DNA of 64,000 bases from positions 4,746,001 to 4,810,000 of the forward strand of contig NZ_CP087263.1 of NCBI RefSeq assembly GCF_020923435.1, given 5' to 3'. This stretch comes from Brevibacillus humidisoli. Its GTDB lineage: Bacteria > Bacillota > Bacilli > Brevibacillales > Brevibacillaceae. The translations under genes were made by a program, and so were the position numbers. The notes beneath the pieces are model-generated. The model ran no database searches, was not told where the DNA came from, and saw only the letters and a program-made list of their open reading frames with translations. Below, one piece after another: positions 9,522-16,686 of the stretch; position 1 is the first letter of the stretch; every line of letters begins with the position of its first letter.

Positions 9522-9536
9522 TGTCAGGCAAATGTC
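9522..9536. promoter_or_regulatory. Box shared with the efflux operon
   Basis: TGTCAGGCAAATGTC here matches TGTCAGACAAATGTC at 6100-6114 at 14 of 15 positions. The two lie 76 and 86 bases upstream of their start codons, a difference of about one helical turn, in the same orientation relative to the genes. Confidence 0.5.
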
Positions 9537-9584
9537 CACCTTATGGAAAACTGATGGAAAGTGTAAAAGGAATGCGTTTTGTGA

Positions 9585-9614
9585 TTGAAATACACTAGGG
9601 GGGTATTGTATAAT
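9585..9614 (+). promoter_or_regulatory. copZ promoter with CsoR-type operator in its spacer
   Basis: A -35 TTGAAA (9585-9590) and a perfect -10 TATAAT (9609-9614) are separated by 18 bases. The spacer holds TACACTAGGGGGGTATTGTA (9591-9610), closely like the G-tract copper operator of Bacillus copZA bound by CsoR. This implies copper-induced expression of the genes to the right, with csoR itself encoded nearby. Confidence 0.75.
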
Positions 9615-9620
9615 AGCAAT

Positions 9621-9807
9621 GTCGCTACTTGTTCCTGTGCCGTGCTAAGTACATTGTTTGTAGGGATATAGGAGCATTGGTGGGCATGCTTTAGATAACG
9701 AGCTTTCTCGTCAAGGGTATAGGCCGCACCGCAATACACGCCAATCCGCGTCCTAAGATGAGGCAACCCTTGGCGATGATGACCAAAGGAAAGAAAGGAG
9801 GGGAACC
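9621..9807 (+). other. Long structured 5' leader before copZ
   Basis: From the expected transcription start to the copZ start codon there are about 185 bases without a convincing gene. An 11-bp helix with one G-U pair can form between 9708-9718 (TCGTCAAGGGT) and 9766-9776 (ACCCTTGGCGA). It closes a loop just before the ribosome binding site, and a small ACGAG/CTCGT hairpin lies next to it at 9698-9711. I do not recognise a known riboswitch class. A minus-strand frame over this region is probably spurious. Confidence 0.4.
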
Positions 9808-10014
9808 ATGATCACGACGACTCTACAGGTAAAAGGAATGTCCTGCAATCACTGTGTCAACGCCATCGAGGGATCGGTGGGAAAACTGGCTGGTGTGAGC
9901 AGTGCCACTGTTGATCTGGCTGCCGGCGAGGTCACCGTATCCTATGATGAAGCACAGATCGGAATCGAAAAAGTAAAAGAGACGATCGAAGAGCAAGGAT
10001 ACGATGTTGTATAA
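9808..10014 (+). CDS. copZ: Copper chaperone, heavy-metal-associated domain
   Basis: This 68-residue protein is a single HMA domain with metal site MSCNHC near residues 11-16 (GMSCNHCVNAIE) and the usual beta-alpha-beta-beta-alpha-beta length. It binds Cu(I) in the cytoplasm and normally passes it to a CopA ATPase. No copA is adjacent in this window, which is unusual for the operon type. The ATG at 9808 has GAAAGGAGGGG upstream. Expression is likely governed by the CsoR-type operator in the promoter about 190 bases upstream. A terminator follows immediately. Confidence 0.93.
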   Translation: MITTTLQVKGMSCNHCVNAIEGSVGKLAGVSSATVDLAAGEVTVSYDEAQIGIEKVKETIEEQGYDVV

Positions 10015-10040
10015 AGTTGTATAAAAACGAAGTTTCATGG

Positions 10041-10078
10041 AAAAAGCTATGCGCACTCATGGCGGATAGCTTTTTTTG
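10041..10078 (+). terminator. Terminator between copZ and csoR
   Basis: A 9-bp stem (AAAAGCTAT at 10042-10050, ATAGCTTTT at 10066-10074) carries a loop that can pair further and is followed by a T run. csoR therefore probably has its own promoter (a TATAAT lies at 10094-10099). Confidence 0.85.
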
Positions 10079-10185
10079 TACGATCAGAAGTATTATAATT
10101 GCCGATGACTGGATAAGAGGTGACAACGATTCCCGGTCTTGTTAGCTGTGGATCGCCAATCGAGTTTGACAGAGGAGGAACTGCG

Positions 10186-10512
10186 ATGAATACAGAGCAG
10201 GAGCTGCATTGTGAGGAGTGTGCACACACCGAGGAGCGCAAGAGCCATCACTCTGACAAGGTAAAGAGCAATCTGACCGCTCGATTGAACCGGATCGAAG
10301 GGCAGATTAGAGGGATAAAAGGAATGATCGAAAAGGACGTCTACTGCGACGATGTGTTAAATCAGATTGCCGCCGTGCAGTCCGCTTTAAATGCCGTCGG
10401 CAAAATGCTGCTGGAAGGGCATATGAAGTCCTGTGTTGTGGAACGTATTCAGGAAGGCGATCAAGAGGTAATCGATGAACTGATGAAAACGGTAGCCAAG
10501 CTGATGAAGTAG
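10186..10512 (+). CDS. csoR: Copper-sensing repressor CsoR
   Basis: A 108-residue CsoR/RcnR-family repressor. The N-terminal tail is His/Cys rich (HCEECAH). The family core starts at ARLNRIEGQIRGIKGMIE, and the Cu(I) ligand triad Cys-His-Cys is present in DVYCDDV and EGHMKSCV. The protein is an all-helical tetramer that releases DNA on binding Cu(I). The ATG at 10186 is preceded by AGAGGAGG; a longer in-frame start at 10120 lacks such a site. It probably represses the copZ promoter, whose operator overlaps the -35/-10 spacer. Confidence 0.92.
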   Translation: MNTEQELHCEECAHTEERKSHHSDKVKSNLTARLNRIEGQIRGIKGMIEKDVYCDDVLNQIAAVQSALNAVGKMLLEGHMKSCVVERIQEGDQEVIDELMKTVAKLMK

Positions 10513-10557
10513 CGACCCATTGCCGTTCTCTCTTTCACGACTGATTTGCTAAAAAAA

Positions 10558-10612
10558 TTGACAGAGACTTCCTGTTACGTATATGATGATAGTAAGTTAG
10601 TCAAATAACTAA
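10558..10612 (+). promoter_or_regulatory. Promoter and palindromic operator of the tetR-type gene
   Basis: TTGACA (10558-10563), an 18-base spacer and TATGAT (10582-10587) form a strong sigma-A promoter. An inverted repeat TTAGTCAAATAACTAA (10597-10612) sits at the likely transcription start, a typical autorepression site for a TetR-family protein. Confidence 0.6.
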
Positions 10613-10713
10613 TAGTGCTGTTTTCCATTAGATACTCCTAGCTTTGTGCCCTGCCTTAAGAGGCGACTAGGGAAGGGGAAGAGTGGAAACAGACGAATCA
10701 AGAGGAGGAAGCG

Positions 10714-11307
10714 ATGGCCAAACCAAATACGGTCTCCAAACAAGAGCTCATCAAATCGGCACAGGAGTGCATCGTCAGGGATGGTCTGCAAAAGTTGACG
10801 CTGCAGGCCGTGGCCAAAGGGGCAAATGTTACGCAAGGTACCGTCTACTATCACTTTCGCAGCAAAGAACAACTGCTGTTGGACATCGTCGAGGATGTTT
10901 GCCGAACATCGTGGCAATCACTCGCCCGAACCGAAGAAAACGGAGAGGACCTGGTGGTTCGCGGGCTGGAATCGGCTCGCAGCCGTTGCACCGAGGATTC
11001 GTTTTATCATCAATTGTTCCTATCGCTGGTCGTGGCCGGGTTCGCCAATCCCAATATCAGAAGGCGCCTGGGGAAGCTGCTAGATGAGGAGAACGGATGG
11101 CTGACGGATCGGCTGAGCCAGCAATGGCAGGAGTCACCGGTAGAGGGCGTATCGCTTGCAACCTGGAGTGTGCTGATGAATGCGCTGGTTGACGGATTGG
11201 CTCTGCAGGCGCTGTTAAGGGAGGACTTTTCGGCCGACCAGGTGTACGCTGAGCTGGAAGTCTTGCTGCGTTTTATCATGCAATCGGGAGAAAAACGGGA
11301 GGGGTGA
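10714..11307 (+). CDS. TetR/AcrR-family transcriptional regulator
   Basis: 197 residues. The N-terminal helix-turn-helix of the TetR family is clear (LTLQAVAKGANVTQGTVYYH and FRSKEQLLLDIV, about residues 25-60). The C-terminal ligand-binding domain is helical and not assignable to a ligand. The ATG at 10714 is preceded by AAGAGGAGG. The downstream membrane protein gene starts within 6 bases of the stop, so the pair is an operon and that protein is the obvious regulated target. The upstream promoter carries a palindrome expected for autorepression. Confidence 0.9.
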   Translation: MAKPNTVSKQELIKSAQECIVRDGLQKLTLQAVAKGANVTQGTVYYHFRSKEQLLLDIVEDVCRTSWQSLARTEENGEDLVVRGLESARSRCTEDSFYHQLFLSLVVAGFANPNIRRRLGKLLDEENGWLTDRLSQQWQESPVEGVSLATWSVLMNALVDGLALQALLREDFSADQVYAELEVLLRFIMQSGEKREG

Positions 11308-11312
11308 TCGCT

Positions 11313-11723
11313 ATGTTGTTGCAGCATGCATGGCGTGCGATGATCGGAGGTTTGCTTGTCTGGGCGGGGGCGACGCTTTTCTTTATCTGGTTGGGCGATA
11401 CCGTGCTGGTGGAACCTGAGCAGAGCGGTTTTTGGCTCACCATCTGCCTGCTCGAGGCAGGAACGGCTTGTTTGCTGTATCTGGTCCTCATCTTGTACCG
11501 GCTGTTCGACTCAGCTCCGCATGCCGGTGTGAGACTAGGGGTATGGGGGACAGCGATTGGATTGTTGTTGGACAGCGTGCTGCTCTTCCATCATGACCGC
11601 TTGTTTCCCGATTTTACGGAAGGCCAGCTCCTGTCTTTCATGATCTGGATGGTGATCGCCTATTTTCTGTATTTGTTGATTCCGCTGTTAGTTGAGCGTC
11701 AACCGTACAGATCAGCCTCTTGA
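11313..11723 (+). CDS. Small four-helix membrane protein (DUF5367-like)
   Basis: 136 residues with four hydrophobic helices: about residues 9-28, 40-60, 75-95 and 105-127. A short conserved-looking segment WLGDTVLVEP sits between helices 1 and 2. It resembles small DUF5367-type membrane proteins often paired with TetR regulators, but the match is from memory and tentative. The ATG at 11313 has GGAGGGG at a good distance; a GTG at 11304 overlaps the tetR stop and is the alternative. Function unknown. A hairpin overlapping the stop codon (AGCCTC/GAGGCT) precedes a long palindromic repeat. Confidence 0.75.
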   Translation: MLLQHAWRAMIGGLLVWAGATLFFIWLGDTVLVEPEQSGFWLTICLLEAGTACLLYLVLILYRLFDSAPHAGVRLGVWGTAIGLLLDSVLLFHHDRLFPDFTEGQLLSFMIWMVIAYFLYLLIPLLVERQPYRSAS

Positions 11724-11740
11724 CCAGGAGGCTAGAGCTT

Positions 11741-11972
11741 GTAGACAGAGGGGGAGCGGCGCGGGGGAGAACAGCTCTTTTCCTCCAGTCACTCCATTGC
11801 CAACCTGCGAGGAAGCGAGACTGTCCGCTGCACCACCCAGTCCAAAGCGGTCGGGCGCAAAAGTCGTCAGCGCTACGAGGTATCCCAGGGGTGCGCCCGA
11901 AAGCCCCCGCTTCGGACTGGCTCCGCTAGCTGGTTGACAAAAGTTGCTCCTTCCGGAGTAGAGCTGCTTGTA
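11741..11972. repeat. Long palindromic intergenic element, copy 1
   Basis: About 230 bases whose two halves are inverted relatives. The left arm includes GAACAGCTCTTTTCC and AGTCCAAAGCGG; the right arm includes TGCGCCCGAAAGCCCCCGC, TTCGGACT and GTAGAGCTGC. The same element recurs at 33979-34250 with high similarity. The right end is shorter than in copy 2. It follows directly after the hairpin at the end of the membrane-protein gene. The rest of 11973-12117 holds nothing I recognise. Confidence 0.8.
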
Positions 11973-12117
11973 TCGGAGGTAGGAAGAAGTGATACCGGCC
12001 AATTTGTGGGGAGAGCAGCAATTGGCTATGAGTCACGGGATGAGGGAAAGCAAGCAAAAGCAAGGATTAGAAGGGAACATGAAGCCAATCGAATGGCAAA
12101 ATACACCATTTCATAAG

Positions 12118-12135
12118 TCCAATTCAATAATTGGA
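12118..12135. promoter_or_regulatory. Palindrome upstream of the TRAP transporter genes
   Basis: TCCAATT-CAAT-AATTGGA is a perfect 7-bp inverted repeat, about 90 bases before the dctP-type start. It is a candidate operator; the binding protein is unknown. Confidence 0.45.
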
Positions 12136-12158
12136 TATTGCGGATTCCAGGACAAATG

Positions 12159-12173
12159 ATTATTCTGAATAAT
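12159..12173. promoter_or_regulatory. 7-1-7 palindrome upstream of the TRAP transporter genes
   Basis: ATTATTC-T-GAATAAT is a perfect inverted repeat with a single central base, 50 bases before the start codon. The geometry resembles Fur/PerR-family boxes but the sequence does not match their consensus. Confidence 0.45.
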
Positions 12174-12222
12174 ATAAAGATTAAGGGTTTTGCCAACCTG
12201 CGATCAACAGAGGGGGATTCCT

Positions 12223-13272
12223 ATGAAAAAGAGATTTGTGAACATGGCGCTTGTGTCTCTGCTGGCAGCAGTATCTCTGGCTGGCTGCGGCGGACAAGCC
12301 GGGGAGCAGTCGCAAACGGCAGGTGGTTCCGGTGGAGATTCTTCCGGGGCTCAAAAAGAAGAATTGAAGTTTAAGGTGAGTATCACCGTTTCGGAATCAG
12401 ACACTTGGGGTGTTGCAGCGAACAAGTGGGCTGAGGATTTGGAGAAAAAATCGAACGGCCGGATCAAGTTGAAGATCTATCCGAATGAGTCCCTATCGAA
12501 TGGGAATCAGCCGAAAGGAATTGAAGCCGTTCAAAACGGTTCTACTGAAATCTCTGTCCACTCGACGATCATCTACAGCGTCTTGGATCCGAAGTTTTCC
12601 GTACCATCACTCCCGTGGCTCATACCTGACTACGAGCAGGCAGATAAGGCGATGAACGGAGAGGGCGGCGAGAAGCTAAAAGAGCTTGTTCGCAGCAAAG
12701 GGATTGAACCTTTGGCCTTTGGTGAAAGCGGTTACAGACAGATCACCAACAGCAAAAAGCCGATCGTCACACCGGAGGATCTGAGTGGATTGAAGATCAG
12801 AACCCCCTCCATGGAAATGATGGTCGACACATACAAAGCGTTTGGTGCCGATCCAACGGTGATGAACTTCGCCGAAGTGTTTACTTCACTGCAGCAAGGA
12901 GTGATTGACGGACAGGAAAACCCGCTGCCGATCATTCTCAACTCCAAGCTCTATGAAGTGCAGAATCAATTGACGATTTGGAACTACATGTACGATCCGC
13001 TTGTCTTCGGTATGAATAAAAAACTGTACGACAGCCTCGATCCCGAGACGCAGCAGCTAATCAAAGAAACGGCACAGGAAGCAGCACAATACCAAAAAGA
13101 GCTGAACCGACAGCAGGATGCGGAAGTACTGGCCAAGTTGAAAGAACACGGGATGCAGGTAACCGAGCTGACTCCGGAGCAGATCAAGGCGTTCCAGGAA
13201 AAGGTGAAACCGGTTATCGACAAGTACGAGGGGATTGTCGGCAAAGAACTGTTAGACGCGTTCCGCAAGTAA
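12223..13272 (+). CDS. TRAP transporter solute-binding lipoprotein (DctP family)
   Basis: 349 residues. A lipoprotein signal peptide with lipobox LAGC (mature Cys near residue 22) is followed by a Gly/Ser linker and a DctP fold. The family signatures are visible: NGRIKLKIYPNESL, the ligand-carboxylate region GLKIRTPSMEMMVDTYKAFG, and VFTSLQQGVIDGQENPLPII. It captures a carboxylate outside the cell and hands it to the DctQM permease encoded next. The ATG at 12223 has AGAGGGGG upstream. The neighbouring oxoacid dehydrogenase genes suggest the ligand is an organic acid or a related product feeding that complex (inference). Confidence 0.92.
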   Translation: MKKRFVNMALVSLLAAVSLAGCGGQAGEQSQTAGGSGGDSSGAQKEELKFKVSITVSESDTWGVAANKWAEDLEKKSNGRIKLKIYPNESLSNGNQPKGIEAVQNGSTEISVHSTIIYSVLDPKFSVPSLPWLIPDYEQADKAMNGEGGEKLKELVRSKGIEPLAFGESGYRQITNSKKPIVTPEDLSGLKIRTPSMEMMVDTYKAFGADPTVMNFAEVFTSLQQGVIDGQENPLPIILNSKLYEVQNQLTIWNYMYDPLVFGMNKKLYDSLDPETQQLIKETAQEAAQYQKELNRQQDAEVLAKLKEHGMQVTELTPEQIKAFQEKVKPVIDKYEGIVGKELLDAFRK

Positions 13273-13276
13273 GAGG

Positions 13277-13306
13277 AAAAAGGGGCTGTCTTGGCCCCTT
13301 TTTTTG
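13277..13306 (+). terminator. Attenuating terminator between dctP and dctQ type genes
   Basis: AAAAAGGGGC pairs with GCCCCTTTTTTT across a 7-base loop. Such an internal terminator would let the binding protein be made in excess over the membrane subunits. Confidence 0.8.
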
Positions 13307-13330
13307 CAATTTGTCAGGGAGGGATCACCG

Positions 13331-13837
13331 ATGAAGTTATGGGTTCGTCTGGAAGAGTGGCTGCTGGTCCTGATGATGAGTGTCATCTGCCTGCTGACGA
13401 TGGCCAATGTTTTATCAAGGTACGTTTTGGCCTCTTCCTTTTCTTTTACCGAGGAGCTGACGACCAACCTGTTTGCTTTCGTTATCTTTATCGGTGCGGC
13501 GCTGTTGGCCAGAGAAAGTGGCCATATCGGCTTTTCGCTGCTGACCGATCTTGTACCGGTACCTTTGCGAAGGGCAGCTCTCATCGTAGTCGGCTGTCTC
13601 ACCTCCGTCTTTTTTGCCGTTTTGCTCTGGTATGGGCTGGAGATGGTGATGCAGCAATACGAGTATGGGCAGAAGACACCGGCGATGGGGCTGCCGGCCT
13701 GGTGGATGGGGCTTTCTGTTCCGTTGGGGGCCGTGCTCTGCTTGTTCCGTTTTTGGGAGGGGTACATTCGCGTATGGTCAGCTATGACCGAGATAGAGGA
13801 TGGGCCTGATGGTGAAGACAGGAGGGGAGAGGAATGA
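13331..13837 (+). CDS. TRAP transporter small permease (DctQ family)
   Basis: 168 residues with four predicted membrane helices (about 9-30, 45-65, 85-107 and 128-148). The family pattern is MANVLSRYVL near the end of helix 1, then FTEELTTNLFAF. It forms the membrane part of the TRAP transporter with the DctM-type protein; uptake is driven by an ion gradient, not ATP. The ATG at 13331 is preceded by GGGAGGGATC. It overlaps the next gene by 4 bases, so translation is coupled. Confidence 0.9.
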   Translation: MKLWVRLEEWLLVLMMSVICLLTMANVLSRYVLASSFSFTEELTTNLFAFVIFIGAALLARESGHIGFSLLTDLVPVPLRRAALIVVGCLTSVFFAVLLWYGLEMVMQQYEYGQKTPAMGLPAWWMGLSVPLGAVLCLFRFWEGYIRVWSAMTEIEDGPDGEDRRGEE

Positions 13838-15120
13838 GCGAGACGGCGATTTGGCTATTTGGGTCGTTCTTTGTGTTTCTCTTTTTAAACATGCCGATTG
13901 CGGTAGCGCTGGGACTGGCTACTGCCGTTACGCTCTTGATGTTTGATCTGCCGATTCAATCGCTGCCTGGGACGATGTACTCGGCGATGACCGGCTTTAC
14001 GTTACTGGCCATCCCGTTTTTCTTTCTGGCGGGACTCATCATGGAGCGGGCAGGCATATCCCGTCGGCTGATTACCCTCGCTGAAAAGCTGTCTGGGCAC
14101 TACACGGGAGGGTTGGCGATTGTTGCCGTGGTTTCGGCCTGCTTCTTTGCCGCCATTTCCGGCTCTGGACCGGCTACGATGGCTGCTGTCGGGGCGATTC
14201 TGATCCCGGCCATGACGAAAGCGGGGTATCGCAAAGGGATGGCTGCCGGGCTGTTGGCGACGGCGGGAGGGATCGGGATCATCATCCCGCCCAGCATCGC
14301 CTATATCGTCTATGGTGTAGTGGCGGAGGTCTCGATTGCCAAGCTGTTTATGGCGGGGATCGTGCCCGGTTTGCTGGTTGGCGTCCTGCTGGCGGTCACC
14401 AGCTACTTCATCGCCAAAAAAGAAAAGATTCCGACGATGCCGAGAGCGAGCGGAAGTGAGCTGCTGCGAGCCCTGCTCGACGCCGCCTGGGGGCTGTTGG
14501 CGCCGGTCATCATCCTCGGCGGGATTTACAGCGGGATCTTTACCCCTACGGAATCCGCTGTCGTTGCCGTCTTCTACGGCTTGTTCGTCGGTCTGTTCGT
14601 GTATAAGGAGATCAAGCTTCCGCAGCTGCCGAAGATTATCCTGGAATCGGCCAAGACGACGGCGATGGTGATGCTGATCATCGCTTCTGCCTCTGCGTTC
14701 GCCTGGTTGATCACGGTGGAAGGAATCGCAGAGGAACTGGCTGACATGATGATGAGTTTTGCTCCGGACAAGTTTACCATGCTGCTGATGATCAACCTGA
14801 TTCTGCTGTTGGCCGGGATGTTTGTCGATGCGATTTCCGCCTACTATATCTTTCTGCCGATCTTCCTGCCGATTATGGCAGCGATGCAGATCGATCCCGT
14901 TCACTTCGGCGTCTTGATGACGATCAACCTGGCGATTGGCCTGGTCACGCCGCCAGTGGGAATCGATTTGTACGTCGCCTGCGGTCTGGCCAAGGTTTCC
15001 CTCAGGGAAATCTCCAAAGGCGTGATTCCTTTTATCCTCGCGTCGATTGTCGCACTCCTGATCATCACCTACGTACCGGAGATCTCGCTCTGGCTGCCCA
15101 ACCTGCTGGGCATGGAATAA
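13834..15120 (+). CDS. TRAP transporter large permease (DctM family)
   Basis: 428 residues and about 12 hydrophobic helices, the normal size for DctM. Recognisable family stretches are LNMPIAVALGLATAV, AIPFFFLAGLIMERAGIS, the SGSGPATMAAVGAILIPAM loop and IIIPPSIAYIVYG. It carries the transport pathway and coupling ions. It is the last gene of the three-gene TRAP set. The MocR-type regulator gene starts 14 bases downstream, so that gene may belong to the same transcript. Confidence 0.93.
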   Translation: MSETAIWLFGSFFVFLFLNMPIAVALGLATAVTLLMFDLPIQSLPGTMYSAMTGFTLLAIPFFFLAGLIMERAGISRRLITLAEKLSGHYTGGLAIVAVVSACFFAAISGSGPATMAAVGAILIPAMTKAGYRKGMAAGLLATAGGIGIIIPPSIAYIVYGVVAEVSIAKLFMAGIVPGLLVGVLLAVTSYFIAKKEKIPTMPRASGSELLRALLDAAWGLLAPVIILGGIYSGIFTPTESAVVAVFYGLFVGLFVYKEIKLPQLPKIILESAKTTAMVMLIIASASAFAWLITVEGIAEELADMMMSFAPDKFTMLLMINLILLLAGMFVDAISAYYIFLPIFLPIMAAMQIDPVHFGVLMTINLAIGLVTPPVGIDLYVACGLAKVSLREISKGVIPFILASIVALLIITYVPEISLWLPNLLGME

Positions 15121-15134
15121 AGGGGGAGAGTTGA

Positions 15135-16604
15135 ATGTCATCGCCAGTCTGGGGTCAGCTCAAGCTGGATCCGCAGCATCGGCTGCCACTTTACAAACAG
15201 ATTTCGCAGCAGACGGAGCAGATGGTACACGAAGGAAAACTGAAGCCTGGGGTCCGCCTGCCTTCCGAGCGGAAGATGGCAGAGATTCTACAGGTGAGTC
15301 GTATGACGATCACGCTGGCATACGAAGACATGAAAGCGCGTGGGATCCTGCGCAGCCAGCAGGGTAGTGGTACGTTTATCATGCGCGGCCCGCGGATTGA
15401 GCGGAGTGAGCAGGCGGTGACCTGGCATACCCAGTTTGCCTACGAGACGGGCAATATCAACTACGCGATGGAAGAGGTCATGCGCTTTGGACGGGACCCT
15501 AAACTGATCCCGCTCGCCGGGGTCGGTACAGCCCCTGAGGTTCATCCTGGGATTGAACTGAGTCAATTCTTTGCGGAACATCTCCGGCGCAACCCGATTC
15601 TGCTGCAGCTGCCAACACCGACACAGGGATATGAGCCGCTGCGCCACGATCTGCTCGGCTGGCTGGAGGAGAGTGGAATCCATGCCGCACCGGAGGAGAC
15701 CATGATCGTTTCGGGTGCGATGCAGGGACTCGATCTGATTAGCCGGTTATTTCTCGGGCCGGGTGACTACGTGATCATGGAGGACCCGGGGCTGCCCGCG
15801 GCATCCGATGCCTTTACGGCATCAGGCGCCAAAATTTTACGAATTACGCTGGACCAGCAGGGGATTCGCACTGAGAGTTTGGAGAACCTGCTGATGCAGT
15901 TCCCTGTCAAATTCATCTACGTCAACCCAACATTTCATAACCCTACCGGAATCACCATGTCTTTGGAGCGTCGAGAACACCTGCTCTCACTGGCCAAAAA
16001 ATATCGTGTCCCTATTGTTGAAGATGATCCAACCAGCCTGCTTTTCTACGGCAGCAAACCAACCATCCCGCTCAAGGCGATGGATCGGGACGATCTGGTG
16101 ATCTATTTGCGGACATTTTCCAAGTATGTGTTTCCCGGTCTGCGGGTGGCTGTGTTGGTCGCTCCGGAGGCGATTGTCACCAATCTGCTCAAGGTGAAGC
16201 AGCGAATTGACCTGCACAGCAACAATCTGAGTCAAATCGCGGTCCACGCCTTTCTGATGGAAGGACGTCTGGAGCGGCACCTGGAACGACTGCGCAGCGC
16301 GTACGCATCTCGCATCGCGTTGTTGAGGGAAGTGATTGGAGCGCATCCGGACATCAGCTGTCATTTTCCAGAAGGCGGTGTGTTCCTCTGGTGCAAATTA
16401 CCTTCTCATATTCGCGCAGAACGGCTGCTGCAGATTGCCATCCGCAAAGGAGTCGCTTTCGTCCCTGGCAATTGGCTTAGCGGCGTAGGGCTGGGAGATC
16501 ATTATTTCCGCCTCGCTTTTACCCATCCTTCCCTTGATTTGTTGAAAGAAGGGCTGAAGCAGATTGATCAGGCGATTGCCGAGCACGACTCATACCAATG
16601 TTGA
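15135..16604 (+). CDS. MocR/PdxR-type GntR regulator with aminotransferase-like domain
   Basis: 489 residues. The N-terminal winged helix is of GntR type (residues about 10-75; LPLYKQISQQTEQMV, SRMTITLAYEDMKARGILRS and QQGSGTF), and the rest is a fold-type I aminotransferase domain. The PLP lysine lies in TFSKYVFPGLR and the PLP-phosphate and Asp regions (VNPTFHNPTG, VEDDPT) are present. MocR proteins use the PLP-bearing domain as an effector sensor rather than as an enzyme. Its place between the TRAP genes and the dehydrogenase complex makes it the likely regulator of both. A real aminotransferase activity cannot be excluded. Confidence 0.88.
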   Translation: MSSPVWGQLKLDPQHRLPLYKQISQQTEQMVHEGKLKPGVRLPSERKMAEILQVSRMTITLAYEDMKARGILRSQQGSGTFIMRGPRIERSEQAVTWHTQFAYETGNINYAMEEVMRFGRDPKLIPLAGVGTAPEVHPGIELSQFFAEHLRRNPILLQLPTPTQGYEPLRHDLLGWLEESGIHAAPEETMIVSGAMQGLDLISRLFLGPGDYVIMEDPGLPAASDAFTASGAKILRITLDQQGIRTESLENLLMQFPVKFIYVNPTFHNPTGITMSLERREHLLSLAKKYRVPIVEDDPTSLLFYGSKPTIPLKAMDRDDLVIYLRTFSKYVFPGLRVAVLVAPEAIVTNLLKVKQRIDLHSNNLSQIAVHAFLMEGRLERHLERLRSAYASRIALLREVIGAHPDISCHFPEGGVFLWCKLPSHIRAERLLQIAIRKGVAFVPGNWLSGVGLGDHYFRLAFTHPSLDLLKEGLKQIDQAIAEHDSYQC

Positions 16605-16649
16605 GAATGGTTATAGGAACTCTCGGCAATTCCCTGTAGTCTGAAGATG

Positions 16650-16665
16650 ATGAAAGCGCTGTCAA
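16650..16665 (+). promoter_or_regulatory. cre-like site before the dehydrogenase complex genes
   Basis: ATGAAAGCGCTGTCAA matches the catabolite-responsive element pattern WTGNAARCGNWWWCAW except for one position. CcpA binding here would repress the E1-E3 genes when preferred sugars are present. Confidence 0.5.
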
Positions 16666-16686
16666 AGAGGGGGAGGGGTGTATCTA

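Noticed and set aside
9524-9766. Minus-strand 80-codon frame over the copZ leader
   Set aside because: No good ribosome binding site and no recognisable domain; it lies over the copper promoter and the structured leader, which explain the sequence better.
9621-9807. SRP RNA, 6S RNA or T-box in the copZ leader
   Set aside because: A short TGTGCCGTGCTAAG stretch recalls the start of SRP RNA, but the conserved apical domain is absent, and no T-box or 6S features follow.
14002-15141. Long minus-strand frame opposite the TRAP large permease
   Set aside because: Its composition (Arg/Gln/His-rich) is that of an antisense shadow; the plus-strand DctM frame explains the region fully.
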